Assembly: GCA_028275195.1 (NCBI GenBank)
Contig: JAPWVC010000028.1
Span: forward strand, 1 to 12,903
Direction of reading: 5' to 3'
DNA from: Candidatus Acetothermia bacterium
GTDB taxonomy: Bacteria; Bipolaricaulota; Bipolaricaulia; RBG-16-55-9; JANLFV01
Length of the DNA stretch: 12,903 bases
Within the stretch, counting starts at the first letter, position 1, and every line of letters starts with the position of its first letter. The notes under the pieces are model-generated. The model ran no database searches, had not been told where the DNA came from, and saw nothing but the letters and a program-made list of their open reading frames with translations. Both the position numbers and the translations under genes were made by a program. Positions 6,904 through 12,869 of this stretch are shown piece after piece.

Positions 6904-6920
6904 CTCCTCCTCGTCCGACC

Positions 6921-6929
6921 TGGTATAAT
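6921..6929 (+). promoter_or_regulatory. Extended -10 promoter of tRNA-Pro
   Basis: TGGTATAAT is a perfect TATAAT preceded by the TGn extension. It ends 8 bases before the tRNA 5' end, so transcription would begin almost at the mature tRNA. No recognisable -35 lies 16-18 bases upstream (that stretch reads aactc), which fits the extended -10 compensating for it. Confidence 0.65.
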
Positions 6930-6937
6930 AGACCTGG

Positions 6938-7014
6938 CGGGGAGTGGCGCAGCCTGGTAGCGCGCCTGCTTTGGGAGCAGGAGGCCGCTGGTTCGAATCC
7001 AGTCTCCCCGACCA
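6938..7014 (+). tRNA. tRNA-Pro (anticodon TGG)
   Basis: A full cloverleaf of 77 nt with genome-encoded CCA. The acceptor stem CGGGGAG pairs with CTCCCCG; the D arm contains AGCCTGGTAGCGC; the anticodon stem CCTGC/GCAGG encloses TTTGGGA with anticodon TGG at 6972-6974; and the T arm contains GGTTCGAATCC. It reads CCA and, by wobble, other proline codons. The two reading frames that run through it on either strand are not genes. Confidence 0.98.
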
Positions 7015-7050
7015 AGGCCGGGCTCAGCTTGGGATCGGGAAGCCTGGGTT

Positions 7051-7068
7051 CCCGTCGGATTTGACGGG
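7051..7068 (+). repeat. Small hairpin downstream of tRNA-Pro
   Basis: CCCGTC at 7051-7056 pairs with GACGGG at 7063-7068 across a 6-base loop (GGATTT). No T-run follows, so it is not a standard terminator. It may be part of the tRNA precursor trailer. A TTGACG hexamer at 7061-7066 has no -10 at usable spacing. Confidence 0.3.
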
Positions 7069-7096
7069 CTCGGGACAAAAGTCCAGAATTATAAAT

Positions 7097-7168
7097 GAGC
7101 TAGGGCGGTTGCCTTCTACCACCACCGTTCCCGCTTTCACGGACAACCGCCCTAGTTCATCTTCTTTT
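7097..7168 (+). terminator. Likely transcription terminator hairpin after tRNA-Pro
   Basis: Bases 7097-7111 (gagctagggcggttg) pair with 7144-7158 over 15 bp with a single G-U, giving a very stable stem. The loop is 32 bases, longer than usual, and the 3' side is followed by atcttctttt, a broken U-rich tract. It would end the tRNA-Pro transcript before gyrA. On the other strand the stem is followed by catttataatt, so it might work in both directions. The long loop leaves other roles possible. Confidence 0.5.
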
Positions 7169-7169
7169 A

Positions 7170-7197
7170 GGCCGCCGACCCTCGACCTTCGGCGGCC
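7170..7197 (+). repeat. Second perfect hairpin in the tRNA-Pro/gyrA gap
   Basis: GGCCGCCGA at 7170-7178 pairs perfectly with TCGGCGGCC at 7189-7197, with a 10-base loop. It starts directly after the T-rich end of the preceding hairpin. No T-run follows on either strand, so it is not an obvious terminator; it may be part of a structured RNA or a leader element. Confidence 0.4.
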
Positions 7198-7227
7198 CGG
7201 AGAATGTCTAAGGGAGTTCTCGCCATC

Positions 7228-7248
7228 CTAGGTCTGATCAGAGTCTAG
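7228..7248. promoter_or_regulatory. Palindrome upstream of gyrA (possible operator)
   Basis: TCTGATCAGA at 7233-7242 is a perfect 10-bp palindrome flanked by CTAG on both sides (7228-7231 and 7245-7248), making an imperfect 21-base dyad. It lies about 80 bases before the gyrA -35. It is suggestive of a protein-binding site, but no regulator can be named. Confidence 0.25.
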
Positions 7249-7326
7249 CCCCTCGCCTGTGGAAAGGGAATGGAAGGGGGGTGAAAAACCGGTGGAAGCG
7301 GAAAGCGGCGGTGGCGAGGCCGGGTT

Positions 7327-7355
7327 TTGCTTTCCCCGGCGGAGGAAGTTATCAT
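7327..7355 (+). promoter_or_regulatory. Predicted gyrA-tyrS promoter
   Basis: TTGCTT at 7327-7332, a 17-base spacer, then TATCAT at 7350-7355 (5 of 6 to consensus). Transcription would start near 7362, leaving a short leader of about 25 nt that carries the AAGGAG ribosome site at 7375-7380. This placement also argues against using the TTG at 7372 as the gyrA start. Confidence 0.5.
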
Positions 7356-7386
7356 TTGAGCAGCCAAACTCTTGAAGGAGTCCGGG

Positions 7387-9801
7387 ATGGAGAGGGTAGA
7401 GCTGACCTATATCGAAGACGAGATGCGGGAGTCTTACATCAACTACGCCATGAGCGTCATCCTCGGGCGGGCGATCCCCGATGTCCGGGATGGGCTCAAG
7501 CCGGTCCAGCGCCGGATCTTATACGGGATGTATAAGCTCGGGCTCGGCTCGGACAAGCCGCATCGCAAGTCGGCGAGGATCGTCGGGGAGGTGATGGGGA
7601 AGTTCCATCCCCATGGGGACCAAGCGATCTATGACGCTTTAGTGAATATGGCCCAAGGCTTCGCCTTCCGCTACCCCTTGATCGATGGGCAGGGGAACTT
7701 CGGGAGCATCGACGGGGATGAGCCCGCGGCGATGAGATATACCGAAGCCAGATTATCCGCTATTAGTGAGGAGCTCCTCGCGGAGATCGAGGAGGAGACG
7801 GTCGACTGGGGCCCGAACTTCGACGATTCTCTGGAGGAGCCGCTCGTCCTCCCCGCCAGGCTCCCGAACCTCCTGTTGAACGGCTCCTGGGGGATCGCGG
7901 TCGGGATGACCACCCAGATCCCGCCGCACAACCTCGGGGAGATCATCGACGGGCTCATCCATCTCTTGCGGAACCCCCAGGCCCCGCTGGAGGAATTGCT
8001 GGAATACATCACCGGCCCGGACTTCCCCACCGGTGGGCTGATCGTGGGGCGGGAGGGGGTCCTCCAGGCCTACCGGACCGGGAGCGGGCAGATCACCGTC
8101 CGGGCCCGGGCCCAAGTGGAAGAGGACCGGATCATCGTCAGTGAGATCCCCTTCCAGGTCCGGAAGTCGACCCTCCTCGAGGCGATCGCGCGGAAGGTCC
8201 GGGAGGGCGAGCTTGGGGAGATCGCGGACCTGCGGGACGAGTCCGACCGGGAGGGCTTGAGGATCGTGATCGAGCTGAAGCGAGGGGCCAACCCCAAGGC
8301 CGTCCTCACCAAGCTCTACAAGTCCACCCCGCTGGAGTGGACCTTCGGGGCAAACTTCCTCGTGATCGTGGGGAACCAGCCCCGCCGGCTCTCCCTCAAG
8401 GAGCTTTTGGAGCAGTTCCTCTCCTTCCGACGAGAGGTCGTCCGCCGCCGGACGGAGCACCGCTTGCGGGAGGCTGAGAGGAGGGCCCATATCCTTCAAG
8501 GCTTCCTCAAGGCCCTGGAGCGGCGGGCCGAGGTGGTAGAGTGGATCAGCGCTGCCAAGGACCCTGAGGCGGCCCAAGCTATCCTCCAGGAGGAGCTCGA
8601 GCTCTCCCCCATCCAGGCCGAGGAGATCCTCAAGCTCCGCTTGCGCTCTTTCACCGCCCTGGAGCGAGAGAAGCTGGCGGAGGAGTTCGCGGAGAAGGAG
8701 CGAGAGATCGCCGAATACCGGGAGATCTTGGGGGACCCAGCCCGGCTCGATGGGGTGATCGAGGCCGAGCTGCTCGAGCTCAAGGGGCGCTACAGCGATC
8801 CGCGGCGGACGGAGCTGGTCCTCGACCTAGAGGAGCCGGCCCCGCTCGAGCTGGAGGAACTGATCCCCGATGAGGACCTTTTAGTGACGATCACCGAGCA
8901 GGGGTATATCAATGCCCCGCGGGAGGACCTCTATCGGCGGCAGAACCGCGGCGGGAAGGGCGTGATCGGGATGAGGCTCCGCGAGGGGGACCGCTTGAGG
9001 GGGATCTTCACCGCCAACAGCCGTGACTGGGTCCTCTTCTTCACCGATGCCCATAAAGTCTATAAGCTGAGGGCCTTCCAGCTCCCCTCCCTAAGGAGGG
9101 ACGCCCGTGGGGAGAACCTCCGCGGCTCGCTCGAGTTGGGCCATAACGAGCGGATCGTGGCCCTCCTCCCGCTCAAGGGGCTCGACCCCCAAGATCGCCG
9201 CTATTGCCTCCTCGCGACCGCCCGGGGGATGATCATCTGCAACCCCCTGCGGAACTACTATGGTGCCCACACTAAGGGGATCACCGCCATCCGGGCGGGC
9301 GCGGACGACCAGATCGTCCAGGTGGCCGTCTCCCCCGGCCAGGGGGAGGTCCTCCTGGCCACCGAGCGTGGCTGGACGATCCGCTTCCTCGAGCGGGAGG
9401 TCCGTCTCTCCTCCCGTCCCTCAAAAGGCGTGATCGGGATGCGGCTCGAGCCCGGGGACCGAGTCGTCGGGCTGGTCCTCCTCCAACCGGGCGAGCAGGA
9501 TCAGGGGATGCTCCTCTTCGTGACGGAGAGGGGCTTTGGGAAGAGGACCCCCCTGGGGGAGTTCCCCCGCCGGAGGCGAGGTCGGAAGGGGGTCCTGGGG
9601 ATCAAGGTGAGCCCCAGGACCGGGAAGGTCGTGGCCCTGGAGCAGGTCGGGGAGAAGGATGAGCTCCTCATCACCACTACTTTGGGGAAGACGATCCGGA
9701 TCGGGGCGGACTCGATCCGGGTCGTCGGCCGCTATGCTCAGGGGGTGAAGTTGATCGACCTCGAGCCGGGGGATACGGTGGCCTCGGTGGTGAAAGTATG
9801 A
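7387..9801 (+). CDS. gyrA: DNA gyrase subunit A
   Basis: This is the breakage-reunion subunit of gyrase, which introduces negative supercoils with GyrB. The product is 804 aa from the ATG at 7387; AAGGAG sits 6 bases upstream, so the in-frame TTG at 7372 was not used. The N-terminus reads through AIPDVRDGLKPVQRR; the catalytic tyrosine is Tyr118 in AAMRYTEAR with Arg117 beside it, and FGSIDGD precedes it. A tower and coiled-coil region follow, with an acidic Glu-rich helix. The C-terminal beta-pinwheel starts near residue 495, and QNRGGKG at 519-525 is a near-canonical GyrA box, which favours gyrase over topoisomerase IV. Position 79 in HPHGDQA is Gln, where Ser or Thr is usual. No gyrB is in the window. 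tyrS overlaps its stop. Confidence 0.96.
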   Translation: MERVELTYIEDEMRESYINYAMSVILGRAIPDVRDGLKPVQRRILYGMYKLGLGSDKPHRKSARIVGEVMGKFHPHGDQAIYDALVNMAQGFAFRYPLIDGQGNFGSIDGDEPAAMRYTEARLSAISEELLAEIEEETVDWGPNFDDSLEEPLVLPARLPNLLLNGSWGIAVGMTTQIPPHNLGEIIDGLIHLLRNPQAPLEELLEYITGPDFPTGGLIVGREGVLQAYRTGSGQITVRARAQVEEDRIIVSEIPFQVRKSTLLEAIARKVREGELGEIADLRDESDREGLRIVIELKRGANPKAVLTKLYKSTPLEWTFGANFLVIVGNQPRRLSLKELLEQFLSFRREVVRRRTEHRLREAERRAHILQGFLKALERRAEVVEWISAAKDPEAAQAILQEELELSPIQAEEILKLRLRSFTALEREKLAEEFAEKEREIAEYREILGDPARLDGVIEAELLELKGRYSDPRRTELVLDLEEPAPLELEELIPDEDLLVTITEQGYINAPREDLYRRQNRGGKGVIGMRLREGDRLRGIFTANSRDWVLFFTDAHKVYKLRAFQLPSLRRDARGENLRGSLELGHNERIVALLPLKGLDPQDRRYCLLATARGMIICNPLRNYYGAHTKGITAIRAGADDQIVQVAVSPGQGEVLLATERGWTIRFLEREVRLSSRPSKGVIGMRLEPGDRVVGLVLLQPGEQDQGMLLFVTERGFGKRTPLGEFPRRRRGRKGVLGIKVSPRTGKVVALEQVGEKDELLITTTLGKTIRIGADSIRVVGRYAQGVKLIDLEPGDTVASVVKV

Positions 9802-11012
9802 TGGAGATGGAGCTTGAGAGGCAAATGGCGCAACTGAAGAGGGGGGTGGCGACCCTCCTCCCGGAGGAGGAGCTCCGCCAGAAGCTCGAGGAGGGCCGGC
9901 CCCTGCGGGTGAAGCTGGGGATCGACCCCTCCGCCCCGCAGCTCACCCTCGGCCATGCCGTGGTCCTAAGGAAGCTCCGGCAGTTCCAGGAGTTCGGCCA
10001 TACTGCGGTCCTGATCGTCGGAGACTTCACCCGCCTGATCGGGGACCCCTCCGGGCGGACCTCGACTCGCCCGCCCATGTCCAAAGAGGAGATCGAGCGG
10101 AATATGGCTGGCTATGTCGAGCAGGCCTACAAGATCCTCGACCCGGAGAGGACCGAGATCCACTACAACTCCGAATGGCTGGGGAAGCTGTCCTTCGAGG
10201 ATGTGATCCGCCTCGCCGCGAAATATACCGTCGCAAGGATGCTCGAGCGGGACGACTTCGCCCTCCGGTTCAAGCAAGGCCTCCCGATCACGATCATGGA
10301 GTTCTTGTATCCCCTGGCCCAGGCCTACGACTCCGTGGCTATAAAAGCGGATGTCGAGCTCGGAGGGGAGGACCAGCGGTTCAACTTCCTCATCGGGCGG
10401 GCGATCCAGGAGGCCTTCGGCCAGGAGCCCCAAGTGATCCTGACCATGCCGCTCTTGATCGGGACGGACGGTGAGCGGGCGATGAGCCAGTCCAGGGGGA
10501 ACTACATCGGGCTGGCCGAGCCGCCGAAGGAGATGTTCGGGAAGATCATGGCCCTCCCGGACCATGTGATGCCCCAATACTTTGCCCTGCTCACGGAGAC
10601 GCCCGAAGAGGAGCTGGCCGCAATGGAACAGGCCCTGGCCATGGGCTGGAAGGGGCTGAACCCCCGGGACCTGAAGATGCGCCTGGCGCGGGAGATCGTA
10701 GCCCAATTCCACTCCCCGGAGGCCGCCGCCCAGGCCGAGGAGGAGTTCGTCCGGGTCTTCCAGCGGAAGGAGCTCCCCGAAGAACTCCCGACCTTCACTA
10801 TAGCGAGGGAGGCGGTCTCTCCGATCGACCTTCTGGTCCAGGCCGGGCTGGTCGGGAGCCGAAGCGAGGCCCGGAGGCTGATCGACCAGGGCGGGGTCGA
10901 GCTCGATGGCGAGCTGGTCCGCGGGCTCGAGCCGATCTCCATCAAGGATGGTGCGGTCTTGAGGGTGGGGAAGAGGCGGTTCGTCCGGCTGGTCCGGGCT
11001 CGGCAAGCCTAG
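9798..11012 (+). CDS. tyrS: Tyrosyl-tRNA synthetase
   Basis: This enzyme charges tRNA-Tyr. It is 404 aa, class I, of the type with an S4 RNA-binding domain at the end (about 345-402, with SRSEARRLIDQGGVELDG). The HIGH-equivalent is TLGH at 50-53 in GIDPSAPQLTLGHA. GDFTRLIGDPSGR and FLYPLAQAYD form the tyrosine and ATP pocket, and GGEDQRFN is conserved. The second signature reads AMSQS at 228-232 instead of KMSKS, so both lysines are replaced. The ATG overlaps the gyrA stop as ATGA, so translation is almost certainly coupled and no separate promoter is needed. The sequence otherwise looks intact with no frameshift. The gene ends 20 bases before the convergent TPR gene's stop. Confidence 0.96.
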   Translation: MMEMELERQMAQLKRGVATLLPEEELRQKLEEGRPLRVKLGIDPSAPQLTLGHAVVLRKLRQFQEFGHTAVLIVGDFTRLIGDPSGRTSTRPPMSKEEIERNMAGYVEQAYKILDPERTEIHYNSEWLGKLSFEDVIRLAAKYTVARMLERDDFALRFKQGLPITIMEFLYPLAQAYDSVAIKADVELGGEDQRFNFLIGRAIQEAFGQEPQVILTMPLLIGTDGERAMSQSRGNYIGLAEPPKEMFGKIMALPDHVMPQYFALLTETPEEELAAMEQALAMGWKGLNPRDLKMRLAREIVAQFHSPEAAAQAEEEFVRVFQRKELPEELPTFTIAREAVSPIDLLVQAGLVGSRSEARRLIDQGGVELDGELVRGLEPISIKDGAVLRVGKRRFVRLVRARQA

Positions 11013-11032
11013 GGCTAGCCTCGCTTGGTCGG

Positions 11033-11482
11033 TTAGCGGCTCAAGAGATAAACGGCCAGGATGAGCAGCCCGAGCAGTCCGAGCCCGAAGAGGAGGAGCT
11101 TCAACGCCAGGCGGCGGGCGGCCCTCTCCTGCTCGGGCGAGAGCCGGACCGGCTGGCGGGCCGCGACCTTGAGGGCCAGCTTCCTCTGCTTGATGTAGTC
11201 CCCGATCCGCCCCTGCCTCCGGTAGACCACCGCCAGGTTGTGATGAGCGCTCGCGTGGTCCGGGTCGAGTGCGATCGCCCGCTTGTAGGCCGCTTCGGCC
11301 CGGGCGAGGTCCCCGGCATCGAAGTAGATGTTCCCCAAACGGAAGTAGATCTTGACCTCTTCGGCCCCGGATTTTAGGGCCTGGAGGAGCAGCGCGATCC
11401 CCTCTTGGTAGCGGCCCGCTTGGCGGAGCCGCTCCGCCTCCTCCAAGGCCGCCTCAACCTTGGGCAGATCTGCGGAGCTCAT
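11033..11482 (-). CDS. Small TPR protein with C-terminal membrane anchor
   Basis: A 149-aa protein of unknown role. Residues about 8-105 form three TPR-like helical pairs; the middle one (IYFRLGNIYFDAGDLARAEAAY region, about 45-78) is the clearest match to the TPR pattern, with Gly/Ala/Tyr/Pro at the expected places. Residues 106-124 are basic and polar, and about 125-146 form one hydrophobic segment rich in Leu, Gly and Val, ending two residues before the C-terminus. There is no signal peptide. This is the layout of a tail-anchored protein with the TPR face in the cytoplasm, probably a protein-protein scaffold. The ATG is supported by gaaggag 7 bases upstream, and it overlaps the end of the glycosylase gene by 29 bases, so the two are co-transcribed. 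Confidence 0.8.
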   Translation of the reverse strand: MSSADLPKVEAALEEAERLRQAGRYQEGIALLLQALKSGAEEVKIYFRLGNIYFDAGDLARAEAAYKRAIALDPDHASAHHNLAVVYRRQGRIGDYIKQRKLALKVAARQPVRLSPEQERAARRLALKLLLFGLGLLGLLILAVYLLSR

Positions 11483-12086
11483 CGAGCCGCTCCTTCACCG
11501 CTTGGATGTCCTGCCAGGTGAGGTATTTCGGGCTCCCCTTCCCCTTCGCGGGGTTCCGCAAGAGGTAGGAGGGGTGAAACATCGGGAAGACCTCGATCCC
11601 CCGCCACTTGAAGAACTGCCCGCGCAGGGAGCTGATCCTCTCGCTCGTCTTGAGGAAGAACTGGGCCGGGACATTCCCCAAGGGGACGATGATCTTGGGC
11701 GCAAGGAGGCGGAGCTGGGCCTCAAGATAAGGCCAGCAGGCCTCGACCTCATCTTGCCTTGGGGTCCGATTGAGCGGGGGGCGGCACTTGACCATATTCG
11801 TGATATAAACCTCTTCGCGCCTCAGCCCCGCCGAGTCTAGGATCTTGTCCAGAAGTTGGCCGGCTGGGCCGACGAACGGCCGCCCGGTCTGGTCCTCCAC
11901 CTCCCCCGGCCCCTCACCGATGAAGACCAGCTCGGCCGGGACCGGCCCCTCCCCGGGGACGACCCGGCTCCGGCTCTCCTTGAGCCGGCAGCGCTGGCAG
12001 TTGCTCATCAGCTCGACCAGGCCGGGGAAATCGAGCCGGCTCAGCTCTGGCTCCGGCTCGCGCTCGAAATCGAAGAGGGACTTCAT
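11454..12086 (-). CDS. Family 4 uracil-DNA glycosylase (iron-sulfur)
   Basis: This protein removes uracil from DNA as the first step of base excision repair. It has 210 aa from the ATG at 12086, normal for family 4. The motif GEGPGEVEDQTGRPFVG lies at 57-73, with Glu62-Asp65 in the catalytic-water region. HPSYLLR near the C-terminus is the DNA-intercalation loop with its conserved His. Four cysteines, Cys30, Cys33, Cys101 and Cys117, have the spacing that holds the 4Fe-4S cluster. The frame is open a further 22 codons upstream, but those run through the tRNA-Gly gene and read as tRNA sequence, so they are rejected; gaggt lies 6 bases before the chosen ATG. Family 4 enzymes are frequent in thermophiles, where cytosine deamination is fast. 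The gene lies 33 bases after tRNA-Gly. Confidence 0.94.
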   Translation of the reverse strand: MKSLFDFEREPEPELSRLDFPGLVELMSNCQRCRLKESRSRVVPGEGPVPAELVFIGEGPGEVEDQTGRPFVGPAGQLLDKILDSAGLRREEVYITNMVKCRPPLNRTPRQDEVEACWPYLEAQLRLLAPKIIVPLGNVPAQFFLKTSERISSLRGQFFKWRGIEVFPMFHPSYLLRNPAKGKGSPKYLTWQDIQAVKERLDELRRSAQG

Positions 12087-12092
12087 CGGACT

Positions 12093-12106
12093 ACCTCGAT
12101 TGAGGT
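12093..12106 (-). promoter_or_regulatory. Hairpin covering the glycosylase ribosome site
   Basis: On the - strand ACCTC, a 4-base loop, then GAGGT: a perfect 5-bp stem whose 3' arm is the SD of the uracil-DNA glycosylase gene. It could lower translation when folded. It is short and may be coincidental, since any SD pairs easily with a CCTC. Confidence 0.3.
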
Positions 12107-12119
12107 GGCATAAAAAGAT

Positions 12120-12194
12120 TGGAGCGGGTGACGGGATTCGAACCCGCGACATCCAGCTTGGGAAGCTGGCGCTCTACCACTGAACTACACCCGC
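12120..12194 (-). tRNA. tRNA-Gly (anticodon CCC)
   Basis: A complete 75-nt cloverleaf with encoded CCA. The acceptor GCGGGTG pairs with CACCCGC, with discriminator T; the D arm contains AGTTCAGTGGTAGAGC; the anticodon stem CCAGC/GCTGG encloses TTCCCAA with anticodon CCC (bases 12162-12160); and the T arm reads GGGTTCGAATCCC. It reads GGG glycine codons. A run of five T follows within 4 bases of the CCA, but without its own hairpin, so read-through into the glycosylase gene is likely. Confidence 0.97.
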
Positions 12195-12205
12195 TCGCAC
12201 CGTTC

Positions 12206-12234
12206 ATTATAGCACACTCCCCCGGGGAAGGCAA
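12206..12234 (-). promoter_or_regulatory. Strong predicted promoter for tRNA-Gly (and likely udg-TPR)
   Basis: On the - strand TTGCCT (12234-12229), a 17-base spacer ending in TGC, then a perfect TATAAT (12211-12206), so it has both a -35 and an extended -10. The start would fall a few bases before the tRNA 5' end at 12194. It is the best-formed promoter in the window and could drive tRNA-Gly, the glycosylase and the TPR gene together. Confidence 0.7.
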
Positions 12235-12255
12235 GGGCCCCTGGCTGGCCCGGGC

Positions 12256-12660
12256 CTAGGTCCCAGCTTCCGCCCCGGCCAGCTCCTCTTCCAGCGGGAG
12301 CCGGATCTCTTGGATATAGACATCGACCGCGCTCACCCGCAGGCCGGTCATCTCCCCCACTCGGGCGGCCACCCGCTCCTGGACCTCCTGAGAGAGGAGA
12401 GGGATCGGCTCGCCATAGGGGAAGGAGACACGGAGGCTGAACCGGACAGTCTCATCGTCCTCGAGCCGCGCCTCTACCCCCTTCCCCCGACCGCCGATGA
12501 GCAAGACCGCCGGGCCCGGCAGGCCTCCCCTCTGGACCTCAGCCACCGCTCTCTCAGCGATCGCGGCGAAGACCTCGTCCGAGATGGTAAGCCTCCCCAG
12601 GGCCCCGAGCGGGCGGCTGGCCCGATGCCGCTTCTCTCCCCCTTTCCCCTTCTCCGCCAT
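12256..12660 (-). CDS. Asp23/Gls24 family protein
   Basis: A 134-aa protein matching the alkaline-shock Asp23/Gls24 family. It has a charged N-terminus of ~20 residues, then LGRLTISDEVFAAIAERAV, a beta-strand region with YGEPIPLLSQEVQERVAARV, and the closing MTGLRVSAVDVYIQEI typical of the family's end. Members are small cytoplasmic proteins, in Staphylococcus tied to the membrane and the cell envelope stress response; the biochemical role is unclear. The ATG at 12660 has AAAGGAGG 6 bases upstream; the adjacent ATG at 12663 is only 3 bases away. The frame stays open to an ATG at 12759 with a fair SD (gaggtg), but that extension is Pro/Arg-rich and would cover the predicted promoter, so the short form is preferred. 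Confidence 0.85.
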   Translation of the reverse strand: MAEKGKGGEKRHRASRPLGALGRLTISDEVFAAIAERAVAEVQRGGLPGPAVLLIGGRGKGVEARLEDDETVRFSLRVSFPYGEPIPLLSQEVQERVAARVGEMTGLRVSAVDVYIQEIRLPLEEELAGAEAGT

Positions 12661-12699
12661 CATCGGCCTCCTTTCCAGCCGGCAAAGATGGCTAAAAAG

Positions 12700-12729
12700 A
12701 TTATAGGCCTTAAGGGGAGGAGGGGGCAA
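12700..12729 (-). promoter_or_regulatory. Predicted promoter of the Asp23-family gene
   Basis: On the - strand TTGCCC (12729-12724), an 18-base spacer, then a perfect TATAAT (12705-12700). The start would be near 12693, giving a leader of about 30 nt that contains the AAAGGAGG ribosome site. It lies inside the longer reading frame and so supports the shorter start. Confidence 0.55.
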
Positions 12730-12829
12730 ATCGGCCGCCCGCATGCGAGGAGGGGCCATCTTCCCACCTCTTTACTGATTTGAACAGATCAGATCTGAGG
12801 AGCAAGTCTCCGACCCGGTCGAGCTGGAG

Positions 12830-12869
12830 CAAGCCGGGAGAGGGGAAGAGTGGCGGGGGCCCCGGCTTG
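12830..12869. repeat. Perfect 9-bp inverted repeat near the right edge
   Basis: CAAGCCGGG at 12830-12838 and CCCGGCTTG at 12861-12869 pair perfectly around a purine-rich 22-base loop. No T-run follows on either strand, so it is not a classical terminator. A short GGGA/TCCC hairpin follows at 12871-12882. The rest of 12730-12903 holds no frame or RNA I recognise; a palindrome TCAGATCTGA lies at 12789-12798. Confidence 0.35.

Noticed and set aside
6878..7231. Reading frames of 66 and 95 codons on both strands over the tRNA-Pro gene
   Set aside because: They translate the tRNA itself (for example GETGFEPAASCSQS and RWFESSLPDQ), a well-known source of false proteins, and have no supported starts.
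7372..7386. TTG at 7372 as gyrA start, adding five residues
   Set aside because: The AAGGAG ribosome site would lie inside the coding region; it is correctly spaced for the ATG at 7387.
12087..12183. N-terminal extension of the glycosylase and a + strand frame over tRNA-Gly
   Set aside because: Both read through the tRNA (SRVRIPSPAP, GIRTRDIQLGK). The ATG at 12086 has a proper SD and begins just before the family's conserved region.
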